From Utricularia gibba (taxonomy: Eukaryota; Streptophyta; Magnoliopsida; Lamiales; Lentibulariaceae), in the NCBI GenBank assembly GCA_002189035.1, contig CM007991.1, positions 310,001 through 374,000 of the forward strand: 64,000 nucleotides of DNA, written 5' to 3'. The notes beneath the pieces were generated by a model that was given only the letters and a program-made list of their open reading frames with translations, did not search any database and was not told the DNA's origin. Positions 41,824-55,457 of the stretch are shown here, piece by piece; the stretch's first letter is position 1; the number at the start of each line of letters is the position of its first letter. The position numbers and the translations under genes were made by a program.

Positions 41824-42174
41824 GGCACAGCAATGGCGGACGGATTCCAGCGAAAGAATGCCAAGTCCAAGAAGCAGTTGCTTCGAGCATCATTCAGGCA
41901 TTGAGAAACTTCCTCGAGTCCCAGTGCATACAGCATACAATTCATACTTCATAGTCATAGCACCAAGGCATGATGATGCTGCTGTGATTTCTTTATGTTA
42001 CCCCAGTGAGGTAAAAAAGAGAGTTATTCGGCAGCAACTTGTGTGTGTGACTCAAGAAAAATATGCGTTAAAGAAAAGCTCTGATACATCCAAAACCTTC
42101 ACATGACATAGAAATGGACTTCACACTTTACCAAAAAAAAAAACGAAGGAAATGACTGTTCCGTCCCCATTCAG

Positions 42175-42198
42175 ATGCATGCATGTTAAAAAACACGT
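42175..42198. promoter_or_regulatory. RY-like repeat and G-box upstream of LOX
   Basis: ATGCATGCATG near 42175-42185 is followed by CACGTG at 42193-42198, about 790 bases before the LOX ATG. G-boxes bind MYC-type bHLH factors, which activate jasmonate synthesis genes including 13-LOX. Use here is inferred. Confidence 0.4.
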
Positions 42199-42899
42199 GG
42201 AGCGCCGCGCCAGCGTGTGATGTAATTATTAACAAATTTACTTATCCATATTTTTAATAAAAAAATTAATATCACAATATGATGTTATTTACTACCACTT
42301 TATTTCAATATTAAACATGAAAGTAAATAAAAATTAAAGTATATTTAAAAACCCCATTTATTATTTTCTTCTTTAAAAAAAAAGTTCTCTCACTATGAAT
42401 GCCGAAAAGAACCCGAGTAAATTACCATAATATGAAGATAATTTTTTCAAACACCCCAACTTTTTATTTATTTCACAAATAAAATTAATTTTTTTTTAAA
42501 AATATTTTTTTAAAATCAGAAAATAAGTGAACTAAAAAATCACAACAAAACGAAGAATCCCAAGAATTACTGAATGAATATGGAAGAAATTTAAAATTTT
42601 ATTTTTAATTAATGATATTAGGGATCTTGTTTTGAATAAATTAAGTTACGTATGCACTAGATATTTAAGGTATTAAAGAAATAATTAAGTTAGCTTATTT
42701 TTAAAATAAGTAATTAAGTTAAATTACCAATACTAATGTAAACCAAAAGTAAAATGTAAAAAAAAAAATGAATACTTGAGATAAATTATTGGTAATAAAA
42801 AACCTAAATGAAGTTACATTATAGCAAAAATAATATTTTGACAACTTACCAGGATGGACCCCTCCATCAGTGCCGTGCGGTGGCCGGCGGTCATAGTCA

Positions 42900-42905
42900 T
42901 ATATA
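42900..42905 (+). promoter_or_regulatory. TATA box candidate for LOX
   Basis: TATATA within CATATATAGG, 80-85 bases upstream of the LOX ATG, a plausible distance for a short leader. Confidence 0.4.
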
Positions 42906-42984
42906 GGTCACCGGATTCAGACCTTCCATCAGACTTCCTTCCAATACGAAGCTCCTGTCAATTACAGCTGTGCGCAACCACGAT

Positions 42985-45900
42985 ATGGCTCTGCTGCTCA
43001 AGGACACCTTCGCCGCCGTGGGCGGAGCTGGTGGCCGTTCACCTTTCCTTGGTGTGTCAAGGCGGGAAACGGCGTTCTTCGCCCCGGGGTGGGGAGGAGG
43101 GTGCAGCAGGGGGGGTCAGGCTGAAGAAAAAGAAGAAGAAGGGGACTACGACAACTCCTGTTGCAGCCATAAGCGAGGATTTGGATTTGGAGTTGGTGAA
43201 GGGCTTTGAGGAGGGAAAGGTGGGAAACTGAAGGTGAGGGCTACGGTGGTGGTGAGAAACAAGAAGAAGGAAGAGCTGAAGGAGGCGTTTGTGAAGCATC
43301 TCGATGCCTTGGGTGACAGGATCGGCCGGAATGTTGTTCTTCAGCTTGTCAGCCTGCATATTGATCCCAGTAAGTGGTAAATGAAATTAATCAAGGAATG
43401 AACCCACCTATTTTTGGACTGAAAACTTGGTGTTTGATCAGGAACCAAAGCTCCAATGAAGAGCAATGAAGCAGCTCTCAAGGACTGGTCCTCGAAATCA
43501 CTCCAGAAAACGGAGAGGGTGAGCTACACGGCGGAGTTTGTGGTAGATTCCAGCTTCGGCGTCCCCGGTGCAATCACGGTGGTAAATAAGCATCAGCAGG
43601 AGTTCTTTCTCGAAAGCATCACTATTGAAGATTTTGCCTGCGGGCCACTCCATTTTTCCTGCAATTCTTGGGTTCAACCGAAAACCAAAGATTACCCAGG
43701 AAAGAGAATTTTCTTCTCTAATCAGGTAAGCCAAGTTGGGGGCACCTCTCCTTGCAGATAAAAGCAGTCAAATCTGAAACCATATAACCTTCTTTATTTT
43801 TGGGCAGCCCTATTTGCCGGATGAAACTCCACAGGGGTTGAGGGCTTTTAGAGAAAGGGAGCTTAGAGACCTTCGAGGAGACGGGCGTGGAGAGCGGAAG
43901 TTGTCTGACAGAATCTACGACTTTGATGTGTACAATGATCTTGGAAATCCAGACAAGGGGATTGATTTTGAACGGCCAACTCTCGGCGGCAACAAGATCC
44001 CATATCCTCGGCGCTGTAGAACAGGGCGCCCAGCAACCTTTACCGGTAAAGAAAAAGCCTACTTTTCCCTTCCCTGCTTATTCTGTACTTTCTGTATAAA
44101 AACTCATTCAAATTACATCGTCTGCTAACCAGATTTTAATGCTGAGAGCCGAGTGGAGAAGCCAGCTCCGATGTACGTTCCGAGGGACGAGCAGTTTGAG
44201 GAGTCAAAGATGAATGCTTTCAGAACCGGCAGGCTGAAGGCCGTACTACATAATCTCATACCTTCGCTAATGGCTAGCATCTCCACTGCTAACAAGGATT
44301 TTAAGGCCTTCTCAGACATTGATAGCCTGTACAGTGAAGGGCTCCTCCTCAAACTAGGCCTGCAGGATGAGATTTTGAACAAAATTCCGATGCCAAATGC
44401 AGTTAAAAGTATTCAACAGGGCACCCTTCTCAAATATGACATTCCAAGGATTCTAGCAAGTGGGTACTCCTTACCTCCAATACTCTTCTTCGATGAAAAC
44501 TGGTTGTTTGCACTGCTGAAATGCTGCTCATGTTGATGGCATGGAAATAGATGATAAATATGCGTGGTTACGAGATGATGAATTCGCTCGGCAAGCTGTA
44601 GCAGGCGTGAATCCGGTTAGCATAGAGAGGCTTCGAGTTTTCCCACCGGTGTGCAAGCTGGACCCAAAAATCTATGGACCACAAGAATCGGCTCTTAAAG
44701 AAGAGCACATTGCAGGTCAACTTAACGGGATGACTGTGAAAGAGGTGAGTCAGTCACACCCATCAGGACTAGTGCATCAGTGACATGATCCAACATAAAG
44801 AATCATTTTTCTTGCAGGCATTGGAAGCTGGCAAACTGTTCATCATAGATTACCATGACGTGTACTTGCCGTTCATCGATCGAATCAATGCCCTCGACGG
44901 TAGAAAAGCATACGCAACACGCAGCATATTCTTCTTGACAGATTTAGGGACACTGAAACCTCTCGCCATTGAACTCGCTCTACCATCCGCAACCACCTCT
45001 TCACCGTCAAAGCGTGTGATCACAGCACCTGTTGACGCTACAACTTATTGGAAGTGGCAGTTAGCCAAAGCCCACGTCTGTGCCAATGACGCTGGAGTTC
45101 ATCAGCTAGTAAACCACTGGTACGCATGTTCAGCCACCATCAAGCTAACATCTATCAAGAAACCATTTTCATCCATCCGTTTTCCAGGCTACGCACTCAT
45201 GCCACCATGGAGCCCTTCATACTGGCAGCGCACAGGCAGCTGAGTGCAATGCACCCAATTTTCAAACTGTTGGATCCACACATGAGATACACGTTAGAAA
45301 TAAACGCCTTAGCTCGCCAAAGCTTGATCAGCGTCGAAGGAGTCATAGAATCCTGCTTCACCCCCGGCCGATACTGCATGGAGATCAGCGCTGCCGCCTA
45401 CAAAAGCTGGCGATTCGATCAAGAAGGCCTCCCCGCCGATCTCATCAGAAGGTGCGTTTCACCGCGTCGTCTTTTGCTCTAGGTCACCGTTAATAATCGA
45501 CTGATTTACCTTCAATTTGGTCAGAGGAATGGCGGAACCAGATCCGAAGGAGCCGTACGGGTTAAAGCTGACTTTGCCGGATTATCCGTACGCCACCGAT
45601 GGGCTGATGATATGGGCCGCAATTGAGGAATGGGTCGGAACCTACGTGGCTCATTACTATCGAGACCCGGCCCAAATATGCAACGACAGGGAACTTCAGG
45701 CCTGGTATGAAGAGTCCGTAAACGTGGGCCACGGCGACCTCCGCCACGCGGAGTGGTGGCCCACATTGGCCACCCCACAAGACCTAGCCTCGATTCTGAC
45801 GACAATCATCTGGTTGGCCTCCGCGCAGCACGCCGCCCTGAACTTCGGACAGTTCCCTTACGGTGGCTACGTTCCTAACCGGCCGCCGTTGATGCGCCGT

Positions 45901-46281
45901 CTGATTCCCGACGAGAACGACGCCGAGTACGCAGTGTTCATGACGGATCCACAGAAATATTTCTTGTCCGCGTTGCCGAGTCTGCTGCAGGCGACGAAAT
46001 ACATGGCGGTGGTGGATACGCTGTCGACGCATTCCCCCGACGAGGAATATCTTGGGGAGAGGAATCACCAGTCAATCTGGTCCGGCGACGCCGCCGTGAT
46101 CGAAGCGTTTTATAAATTCTCGGCAGAGATCCGGAGAATCGAGAAGGAGATCGAGGCTCGGAACTCGAACCCGAACCTCAGACACAGATGTGGAGCTGGA
46201 GTCATACCGTACGAACTGCTCGCGCCCAGCTCCGAGCCTGGCGTCACGTGTCGCGGGGTACCCAACAGCGTGTCCATATGA
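42985..46281 (+). CDS. LOX3: Plastid 13-lipoxygenase, LOX3/LOX4 type
   Basis: Oxygenates linolenic acid at C13, the first step of jasmonate synthesis in plastids. Eight exons: 42985-43369, 43442-43725, 43808-44045, 44133-44459, 44551-44744, 44818-45119, 45188-45451 and 45525-46281. They sum to 2751 bases, 916 residues. A Ser/Ala/Gly-rich transit peptide ([17 protein letters not shown]) precedes VAAISEDL, typical of LOX3/4. The PLAT domain has [20 protein letters not shown]. The lipoxygenase domain has [36 protein letters not shown] and iron ligands in VNHWLRTHA and QHAALNFGQ; the terminal Ile of GVPNSVSI is the last ligand. In exon 1 the frame moves +1 in the G-rich stretch around 43080-43110 and returns by -1 near 43222, so total length is unchanged. 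As read, the protein stops at 43209. It converges on the TFIIIC gene. Confidence 0.94.
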
Positions 46282-46953
46282 CAAACAAGCGAAAAATGTT
46301 GTACAACCATAGAGAGTCAGCCAATGATTAGTATTTGGTAGAGCATTTGAATACGCTGCTGTTTGATGTTTCATTGTTGAGGCAAAACAATCTGCATGTA
46401 TGTTTCGTGTACGGTCGCCACATCCCTACAGAAAAGAGTGTTATTTCCATGGAACACAACAAATGCGTGGGACACCTATGCATTTTCATATTTAAGACCA
46501 AGTTCAAAAATCGAAATTCGGAAAAAAAAAAAAAAAAGTGGATTCCGCTCAAGATGCTTAGGTGGCGGTTTGGAGCACAATACACTGATAAAAGTGGGGG
46601 GATATATTACCAACCATGCGCTAAACCACTCCACCAAACCAATCAAAGTTAATTCCACAATCGATGGTGTGTGTGCATTTACCATTGAACTCTGAATACT
46701 TCAAGAGATGACCATTGTTGCAACTCATATAAACATTGCAGTATAAACAGAAATCGCATAACCAATACAACGATGCAAGTACCTTTTCCTGCATCAAGTG
46801 ATCAGTGAAGAAATCCGCACCTACTTGGAAGCTGTCCATTACGTCATTGGGATCAGCTTTTTATGCCAGCTCTCAAGATGTGCGCAAGGACACATGGTGG
46901 CAACACAAAACAAGAGCTCAAACACACTGGGAGGGGACGCGAATGCATTTCCT
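46282..46953. other. Convergent 3' spacer LOX / TFIIIC
   Basis: 672 bases between facing stops, with an A run near 46522-46537. Short ORFs on both strands have no family resemblance. It probably holds both 3'UTRs. Confidence 0.55.
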
Positions 46954-49900
46954 TTAAAGCAAGCTTATGGTATCCGTCGTTAGATTTGGAAAGTAGTGAA
47001 CACGAGTTACGAACTCGGTTTTCCTTGGGGAGTTACCAAGGAGACTATGCAGAAGGGGTGGAGGACTTGATGTTGATTGAAGCATTTTTCGGGAGATGAT
47101 GTGGCTATCCGCCGTCATTGTCTCCAACAAACGCCGGCAGCTCTGCAAGAAGCATGATAGTATGCGAAAGTAGAAATAAACTGCACCCGGCAAGTAACTT
47201 AATAAGGGAGACAACTTTCAGTGTAAACAAAATGAAAAGATTACTGCATGTGTAATTCCTGTTTTCGGAGAAGAAAGAGGGAAAGAAAATAGCTTCCAAG
47301 GCCGGAAGATCATTGCGTACCTGAGGATTCAACCCCTGCATCTGATTTATGATGCTATCCTGGAGGTACAAGGAGAGAGAAACAATGTGAGTCATGTAAC
47401 TTCTAGAAGAATCAATGATAAACTGGACCATCAAACAAGCCATTGCCCAAAGAATATCATACCTCCAGTATCCCTGGATTTTGAAACACAATTCCAAGAA
47501 CACGACATCTCAACCGCTCGTACAATGAGGAGCCATCTTTATTGACCCATGGCAGTAGTGGCTTGCGGTTAGGCAGGAGTTCTTCACCGTTATCAACTTC
47601 GTTGATTTCAAGAGGATCAGCGATAGAATGTTGAAGGCCTTTGGTTGAATCATTTACCAAGGATTCAGGTTGTGTTGATCCAGAAAGATTTAGAATAGTG
47701 ATACGGTGCACATCAGCATCATTCACATTCTCTGAGGCAGCAGCTATCTCATCATGGTCAGGGGTGCGACGGTACTCATTTTCAACTTTCCCATCTAAAC
47801 GTGTAAAGATAACATTTCCTTGATCATGCGCGTGCATCAAGAAATATTTAGAACAGTACAAAGCATCTACCACTCGAAATTCATCATAGGCATTAACCTG
47901 CCATTTGAAAAGACAATATACTCTAGTTAGGTCATCTTACCACAATATTCTGCTGTTCAGAAATTAAAAAAAAAATAATGAATGAATCTAAACAAACCTT
48001 CAAAACTCTGCCAAATGTTCCAAGGACCTCAACAATAATTTCCAAAAGGGCCGCATCTGTAAGAGAAGATGGATGCATACCACATTTTTGCAGAACATTC
48101 TGTATTTCCTTAAAGCTCAAACCATTATCTCCAGACCTCTGAATGGCTGAATATAAAACTCTGAACAAGTCTGGATGAAGAGACGCTTCTTCTCTTTTGG
48201 GAGAACATGAAGCAATCAAATATTCGGAATAACTGGACATCTTTTCCCAAGGTGATTCACCCACAATCTCAGGAAGGTCTGCATTCGCAGAATTTCCAAA
48301 CCCCACCACACAACCAGTTGTATCGGAACACAAAGAAGTGGAGTTTAGCTGTAAACTGGGTCCAGGACTCATTTGATCAATTCCGGATAAAGATGAAGCA
48401 CAGCCCACCGAACTATGATTAAACAATTTGATGGCAAAAGATCTTGAAATTGTTTCAAAGAGCAAGCAGAGCCTTATTCCAGGAAATCCTTTTTCTCGGC
48501 GAGAAATAATCTCACCCTCCACAGGAAATGATGTCCTTGGTCTTTTAGATACTTGATCATCATCTTCACCTGTACAACATTTACGCTTGGAAGTTCTTGT
48601 ATCTTCTGCTTCTCCAATACCATCATCAGGCAAGTAGGGAGAAATGGAGAGTTCACCGGAACAAAGCATAGCGCAGAGTATAAAAACTTCACCACACTGA
48701 ATATCTGATGGAACATCAATCCCTTCATCAATCAAATCTTTTTCTCTTTCATGAAGCCAGGAATCAAACTTGGCAGCTCTTGTTCCCGTATCCTTGGGAA
48801 GTAAAGAGAGTGAAATAGTATCAAAAAAATGCCGTGACAATGAAAAAGAACTACCAGAGGTGCCACCAATCTGCAGAAGTAAAGCAGTTTGATAAGTAAC
48901 AACCCATTGCATAATTGAAGAAACATGACAGGAAAAAATGTATAGAAAAAAGAGGAATGAAAAGGCTTTACTAGCCACAGGGAAGCCAAAATAACGAAGT
49001 TCATACTTACAATCATTTTCTTTTCTCTCAGATAGTCAAAAGCAGCATATAGATCATTCTCAGCATAATGCCTTAGTGTTTTTGCCAGCAAAACTGGCAA
49101 TTCGGTATCTTTCTTGTTGCTTAAGAAGACAAGCTTAAATAGTTCCATAGCATTCGCTATTGCCACTGAATCACGAATCTTGCAGCCAGTACCTGGATGC
49201 ATTGACTCCAAGTCCATCATATTTTTGTGCCTAAGAACATCATTAAGGGCTACGCTGATAGCATTCTCCTCAAAATTAGCCCACTTTTCACGCATAGGAA
49301 TCAATGCACGAAAATCTTCAGCTGAATGTTTGCCAGTTCTCTTTTGAGAACCATCATGGATCAGTATCTTTTCCCCTGACATCTCTAGGTGTTTTGCATA
49401 TTGATCCGCAAGCAAATTACACAATTTCATCAAAGAATCACGAAAAGGAACATGACGATTCAGTAGAGAAATTCTGCTTTTGCAGGCAGCAGGAGCAGCG
49501 GGAAGATTTGAAATTGAAGCCCAATTCACACAGTTAAATTTTGGTCCATGAGCAGCTCGTTGTGTGGCGTATTCAATCACGAGTTGTCTGCAACGTATTG
49601 ACATATAATTACATATTATAACCAGAAAGTAACATAGAAAAAGCATCATGATTCCACACAGTAATGCAATCTCAACTAAAAAGAATTATGACGATCCAAC
49701 CTGTCACACTCTTCCGTCCAGAAAAATTTTTTCTTGCTCATTGTGGCCATACTTGACAGTGACAATTTTTTGTTGGATCTATAGGTGTCCTCGTCCTCCC
49801 TGTCAAATGCTAGAACCGAGGTGCCTTCTTCACTACTTTGTAACTTTAAATCAAAATCTCCGGACAAATATGAGCCATCTTCGTCAATGTTTTGCTCACA

Positions 49901-52900
49901 ACCTAATAATGGATCAACACAATTTGAAGTACTGGATCTTTTTAAGATCAGTTTATTGGAACACCTTTTCCTTTTATGTGAAGATAATTTACGTTCACAT
50001 ATAGCAGTCATAAACTCTTGACCCTTGGTCTCCCCATATCTCTGCAATCTGGTATGCTGCCTCTTGTCATAATAAACACGAAGAATCTGCAGTCACACCC
50101 AAAGTCGTTAACGTACATACCAAAGCTAATAACTAAAAGTGAAACGTTAGATGAAGTCACCAAGCGGGCAACACCTATCAATAAAAAAATATTAAGAATT
50201 TCTGCTACATACCAATAGAAAAAAGAAATTGATACATAATTATTCACTACACAAGGTGGAAATTAGAATCTTGAATATTACCTGTCCATCAATTCCTAGT
50301 CCTACTACCAAGGCAGCGACAAATGCTAATGTTACTAAGTGGGAATCATGTGGACGTGATCGAGAGATAAAGATCTGAAGTTAAACAACCTGTTCCATGG
50401 TGACATTAAGATCCTCCGCAATCTTTTCACACTCATTAAGAGAAAGCTTTGTGTTTAAATCATATTCTGCTACGCGTTTGATAAGTTCTCCCCGCAGCTC
50501 AGATGTCAAAGCCAGGGAAGGTGTCCAGGATTTGGATCGGAATACCTGAAATAAAGCTTCAATTAACTTTTGGTAGAGACACAATGAAAAAAGCAAAAAT
50601 AAACTAAAAGCATGACCATTGAATATAAAATTGCAACTCAAAATACTCTTAACATATCCACAATCATTAGCATCCTTGTAGTACGGAAAACCTATGATGT
50701 CTAGGGTTCAAACCCTGAATATGAAACATATGGTTTCTTTCTCGAAATAAAAACAAAAAAAAGATGCCCAAGACGGCATTATCTGCCACCCTGAACATAT
50801 TTCTTTTCTCTTGAATCATAGGAATTTTGAAGTGGTTCAAGGGCCACTACATTACACATGAATATGTGGTCCCATCATTGCATCCACTTTACTAACTAGT
50901 TTCCACTTAATTCAACGAAGGGAAAAGATAACTTGTCATCCAGAGTTCATTCATATAAACTAAAAAAGTGAGGAGCGAACAAACCTCACAAACTGCAGAT
51001 CCTGGAAATGCAAGTAAGGCACTTCTCGGTTTAGCTACAGCATAGCAATACTCCAAAGTATTCCAGTATTCATGAACTGCCATTTTACTTGTAAGAAGAA
51101 AGTCATGTCTGACTTGCGGGCGTAGGTCAACAGGAAAAGAACAAGACGATGGTATCAATGAAACTGGCTCCTCAATGTAAGGTTTAAATTCAAGGGCATA
51201 TGTTAAAGTAGTGGAAAGGCCGTGGCATCCATCATCTGAGTCACTGTTGCTTCCAAGACGAATCAACTGGTTAAATTGACAAAACAGCACATCAAAAAGG
51301 TGAATGAAGAAAAACAAATTTGTGGAGCACCTATTTGATAGAAGGAAAAAAAAAACTCACTGTTTTACTGGGGAGACTAGCAAAACATAAAAATGAATAC
51401 TGAAAAATTGCCTTTTAGACATTTTACCTTCAATCGAAGCAATATATAAATTAGCTTTGATAATCTCCCAGTGGCTTGAGTGTCCATCATGCTTCTATAT
51501 TCCTCAACAGGAAGACTAGACAACAACAAACCATCTCCATATTTGCTGACTGCATTTCCATAATTTTTAGTAGACCCTACTATCTGTAAGAATAACTCAA
51601 GAGGCATGGACTGAATGGCTGTATAAAGGTCAAAAAACATGTGACTGCTGTGAAGATTTTTCCAATCAGAAAAATTGTTACTATGAAGTGAAGCATCAAC
51701 CAAACTGGGTGAACTGCGAATCCAATCCCAAAGAAATAAATGAAACAGCTTTGTCCGAACCATTTTTCCCATCACAAATCCATTAACACGCAAAGCTTCC
51801 AGATATGTTGACTTGTCATCTGTCCTGACAGTACTTGGAATCCTCTGCACATTACCCACAGGAGGGGTGGATTTGAACTTCTTTTGCTTACGTAATTGGA
51901 TACTAGATAATCTTATCTTTTCATGAAACTGATACCATAGTTCAGGTGAGACTCTACAAGAAGGGAGGAGAACCATATACGCTGTCTTGTTGCTGCTACA
52001 GTTTGTATCAGCAGGGATGCTCACAGTCATGCATTTACAATGGCCTTCCAGCTGAAGTTTATTAAGGATGCGCTCTAAGGTTTTGCGATCCATTGTAGTG
52101 TTCTTCTCCTTATCATGCTCATTCAGGCGTCTAAGGAGCTCATAACTTGTGAGAAACTTCTCTTCCTTTTCAAAAAAAAATAAAGAGAACATGAGAAATT
52201 TAGTGAGCAATGGAAGCAAATTTGGAGGGGCATGGGAGAACCTGCAAAATATTAATTATGAGCTGCTCTCTCAGTATGCTAGCTGCAGACACAGCAAAAC
52301 GAGGATATTTACGATTTGCTCTTTTCCTAGAATAGGTTACAGCGGCAAGATCCTGTGACCCTGATTGAGGATAGCTTTCCATGGATGTAGTAACCTTAAA
52401 CGAGTCTCCAGAAGAAACTCCAACAGGGTCTGGAAGATCGCATAAGGAAGTAATATTATATTTTTCATGTACAGTTTGGCCTTTGACAGATTCATCCGTT
52501 GCCACCATATTTTTTTCAGTTTCTATTGTACTTCCAGGAGTGAAGTCAATGGCAGAGTTATCAAGTGACTTTATAAATTGAGGATGCTCCACAGTGGTGT
52601 CACCATGCATGTCAAGTGGATTATAGTCATTGCTATCTTGATGAACGCTCCCTCTGTCAATCATTGGCGTGTTGCATGATGGGCTGTAATTGTTAGGTGT
52701 CCAAACTCGGTAGACCTCAGATCTATTCTGGCCTTCTGGCTGCAAATACAATCCAAATCTAGCGACCATTTGCTGAAAATATCGTTTATGGTACTCCTTA
52801 ATGCATAACCCAAGCCTTTTGCAAACCTATACACCCATAAAATAATAATATTAGCACATCAAAAATACTGTAACACCAGGGCAGATCTCTTTTCCAGATC

Positions 52901-55457
52901 AGAAACAATTCATCTGTACGGAAAACATCCCAAATTGGGTTATTAAGAAATTGACAAACTTGCAGTTTTAATCTTAGGACAACACCACAGTACGCTTTTC
53001 ATAGGATCAGATACTGCAGTCAAAACTCATCCTGTATGACAATTCATACAACCAACATCTACATTCAAACCACGATCAACTGAGTCAAAAATTTTTTAAA
53101 ACAAATCAGACAGCTTCAAGAATGGCAAGATTCCAAACTTGTAAGTTCAAGTGCATAGCGAACCTCAGGTGTGCCTGACCACCAAATATGTCATAAAATT
53201 TTATAAAAATAAATCCTTTGTACTTCATTCCCCATTTAAAATCAAGCAGTAAATGAATTTCACGAAAATTTGACAAAGAAAAGAAGAAGGCAAACAGGGA
53301 AAGGACAATGATCCCTCAATACTTTCAATTTACAGATGATCAATGATCGTGTTGTGGAAAAACGACAGAAGAACAGGACGGAAATATGCATATGATGAAA
53401 GCAAACCATGGACTTGTGAAATTCTTTTGGCTGAAGTAATTGTATTTACTTCTGTATTAGTCAAGCCCCTTGATCCAGCAGCATCAATTATATCATATAT
53501 CTGCCGCAAAATGGGGAGTTCTACAACTTGTTCTGTAATTTGCCCTCTCTTCAACAAATTGATGGGCTCATTGGTCTCATCATTGCAATGATCAGGATCC
53601 TGATTTTTTGACTCAAAATACGATGGAGAGAAACTCTGAACTAGGCGTATACAGGGAACCTCCTATGAAGGAAAAGGAAAGCATAATGAAGTAATATTTA
53701 AAAACAGAAAAAGGGGAAGTCATATTCATTGCAGCTTGCGTTACTTTCATATGCAAGACTGTTTCAGGTTGTAGGGGGTGTGGGTGGGGGAGAATCATAG
53801 GGTCATCATTGCTGCAAACCCGAATATAATTGACAGAGACAGTATGATAAAGTTGAAAAAAACCTGTAACATATCTACAGTGATAATTGAATTATTTTGT
53901 ATGCCATTCATACACAAGAAAATGTGGTAACGATCAAGCCCACACTATCCTGGTCTAGATGAGAATAAGTATTGCTACAGCATATTCTCAAGGATAATTT
54001 CATTCACGATCACAGGTCAATAAATGAAAGAAATGGAAACAAGTCATTGGTCCACTACTATCTCTCGAAACAGTAGTATCAGAAAACCAGTCCGAGAATT
54101 CTTTCACTTCCTCAAATTAATGTATAAAACTAGACAAGTTGAATTAAGTGGAGCAGGCTCACCTTCTTGTTGATCATTGTACAGCACTCTTCCACTAACT
54201 GAGCATCTTTCATCCTGTTACATAACTAACAGCATATTGCATTGTAAACTCCAAAAAGAAAAGCGAATTTAAAATATAAGAATGTAAATGAAAACCTAAT
54301 CACATACATATCTCCAAGATCTATGCCCAGATTTCCCTTGATAACCTAGATCTCTTTTTAAATCTGAGACGACCAAAACCTTCATTGCAGAAAGCAAAAA
54401 AAAAAAAAAAAAAAAAAAAAAACAGTGAGCTGTAGTTTAAAAAGAAAATTGCGCCAAAACTTCAAATCTTCAACAAGGCTGACATTGTCCTTAGCGTTTT
54501 CAAGCTTGCAACAAATTTCTTTCATGGCAGGGAGAAAATCTTTGACAAGCACATCCTCTTTCCCAGCGGCTTGATTAAAATCATTACCACCATTCCTGTC
54601 TCCTTCTAAAACCTCCGGACTCCTCCAATTTGTATGCTCCCTAGTGATTTCAAGTCTCTGTTGACATCCAAGGTGCTCCCCATAACGATGTAAATATAGC
54701 ATATTAGTTGTTACAACTGAACAGTTATTGGGCTCTCTGCCCTTGGTGGCCTTTTTCTTCCGAATTATACTAGGCTTCCTCACAATCAACCCTTGTGTTT
54801 CAAGCCTTTTCAGTGGATAAGACAAATTGTTTGCAGGAATCCCTAACTCCTTAGTAAGATCATTTTGAGCCACGCCACTTGTCCTGAGACACACGTGCAC
54901 AAGCCTTAGCAGTAGCCTCAATAGCCGCCTCTTCAACACATTTTCTTCAGTTTTATCATTCAAATTCAAACTTTTCTAACAAGACAAGGTTTTGACACTT
55001 TTGACAGTTCTTCTCAACATCACAAACAAAAACAAACATCTCCAATAGAATCACATAAAAAGAAAAACCACATGAACAGAACAACAGCTGACCTAGCCAC
55101 TGCAAGGCGCTCGAGGATGCGACGTTGAGTCTCTGAAAGAAGAGTTTCTGATCCCTCTGTTTCGTAGATTCCGAGAAAACTTTTCCTCATAGCTTCAGGC
55201 GCTGTAACTTTGACGTTCATCTCTTCACACTCCTGAACAGTAAGTTTAACTAAATCCTCCGATGAGATTAAGCCCTCGAAATTAAGCCCTGGGACACGCA
55301 CGAGATTCTCCCATATCGCGCGCTTAACGTTTGGACAGACAGGAAGGCACTGGGAGTTGAGAGATGGAGCCAACTTGAGCCAGAGGACGCGAAGGTGGAG
55401 CCCCTGGGCGCCTTCGCAGCATATATTTTCTATCGCTGAGTGGACAACTGCGTCCAT
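46954..55457 (-). CDS. B-block-binding subunit of TFIIIC (GTF3C1/tau138-like)
   Basis: Largest TFIIIC subunit, which binds the internal B box of tRNA genes for RNA polymerase III. It resembles At1g17450 (from memory). About 17 exons on the minus strand include 55093-55457, 54484-54970, 54308-54379, 54163-54225, about 53755-53806, a block from 53661 to about 53430, 52244-52825, 51428-52166, 50983-51269, 50386-50547, 49700-50089, 49011-49590, 48000-48873, 47467-47900, 47325-47359 and 46954-47150. The N-terminus (MDAVVHSAIENICCEGAQG) leads into winged-helix-like B-block repeats (DLTKELGIPANNLSYPLKRL, VELPILRQIYDIIDAAGSRG, SYELLRRLNEHDKEKNT). A SANT-like segment reads FFWTEECD joined to RQLVIEYATQRAAHGP. 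The C-terminus is Ser/Pro-rich. The phase between the exons at 54163-54225 and 53806 did not fit cleanly, so one junction is unresolved. It is divergent from the FRS gene, with 1.4 kb between starts. Confidence 0.87.
54396..54422 (+). repeat. (A)27 homopolymer in a TFIIIC intron
   Basis: An uninterrupted A run on +, poly-T in the gene sense. It sits just before the acceptor of the exon at 54308-54379 and probably serves as its polypyrimidine tract. Its length makes it polymorphic and error-prone. Confidence 0.8.

Larger units (their letters stand above)
38618..42984. other. Long intergenic region COP1-interactor / LOX
   Basis: About 4.4 kb. The left 450 bases are probably COP1-interactor leader. 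TGGGCC motifs occur near 39585-39615. 39,740-40,000 and 40,600-42,850 are AT-rich with no coding potential, apart from a small unassigned ORF near 41,620. No transposon ends or target-site duplications were recognised. The right end holds the LOX promoter. Confidence 0.5.

Noticed and set aside
50705..50714. GGTTCAAACC in a TFIIIC intron, tempting because TFIIIC binds B boxes
   Set aside because: No acceptor or anticodon stems around it and no A box; isolated match only.
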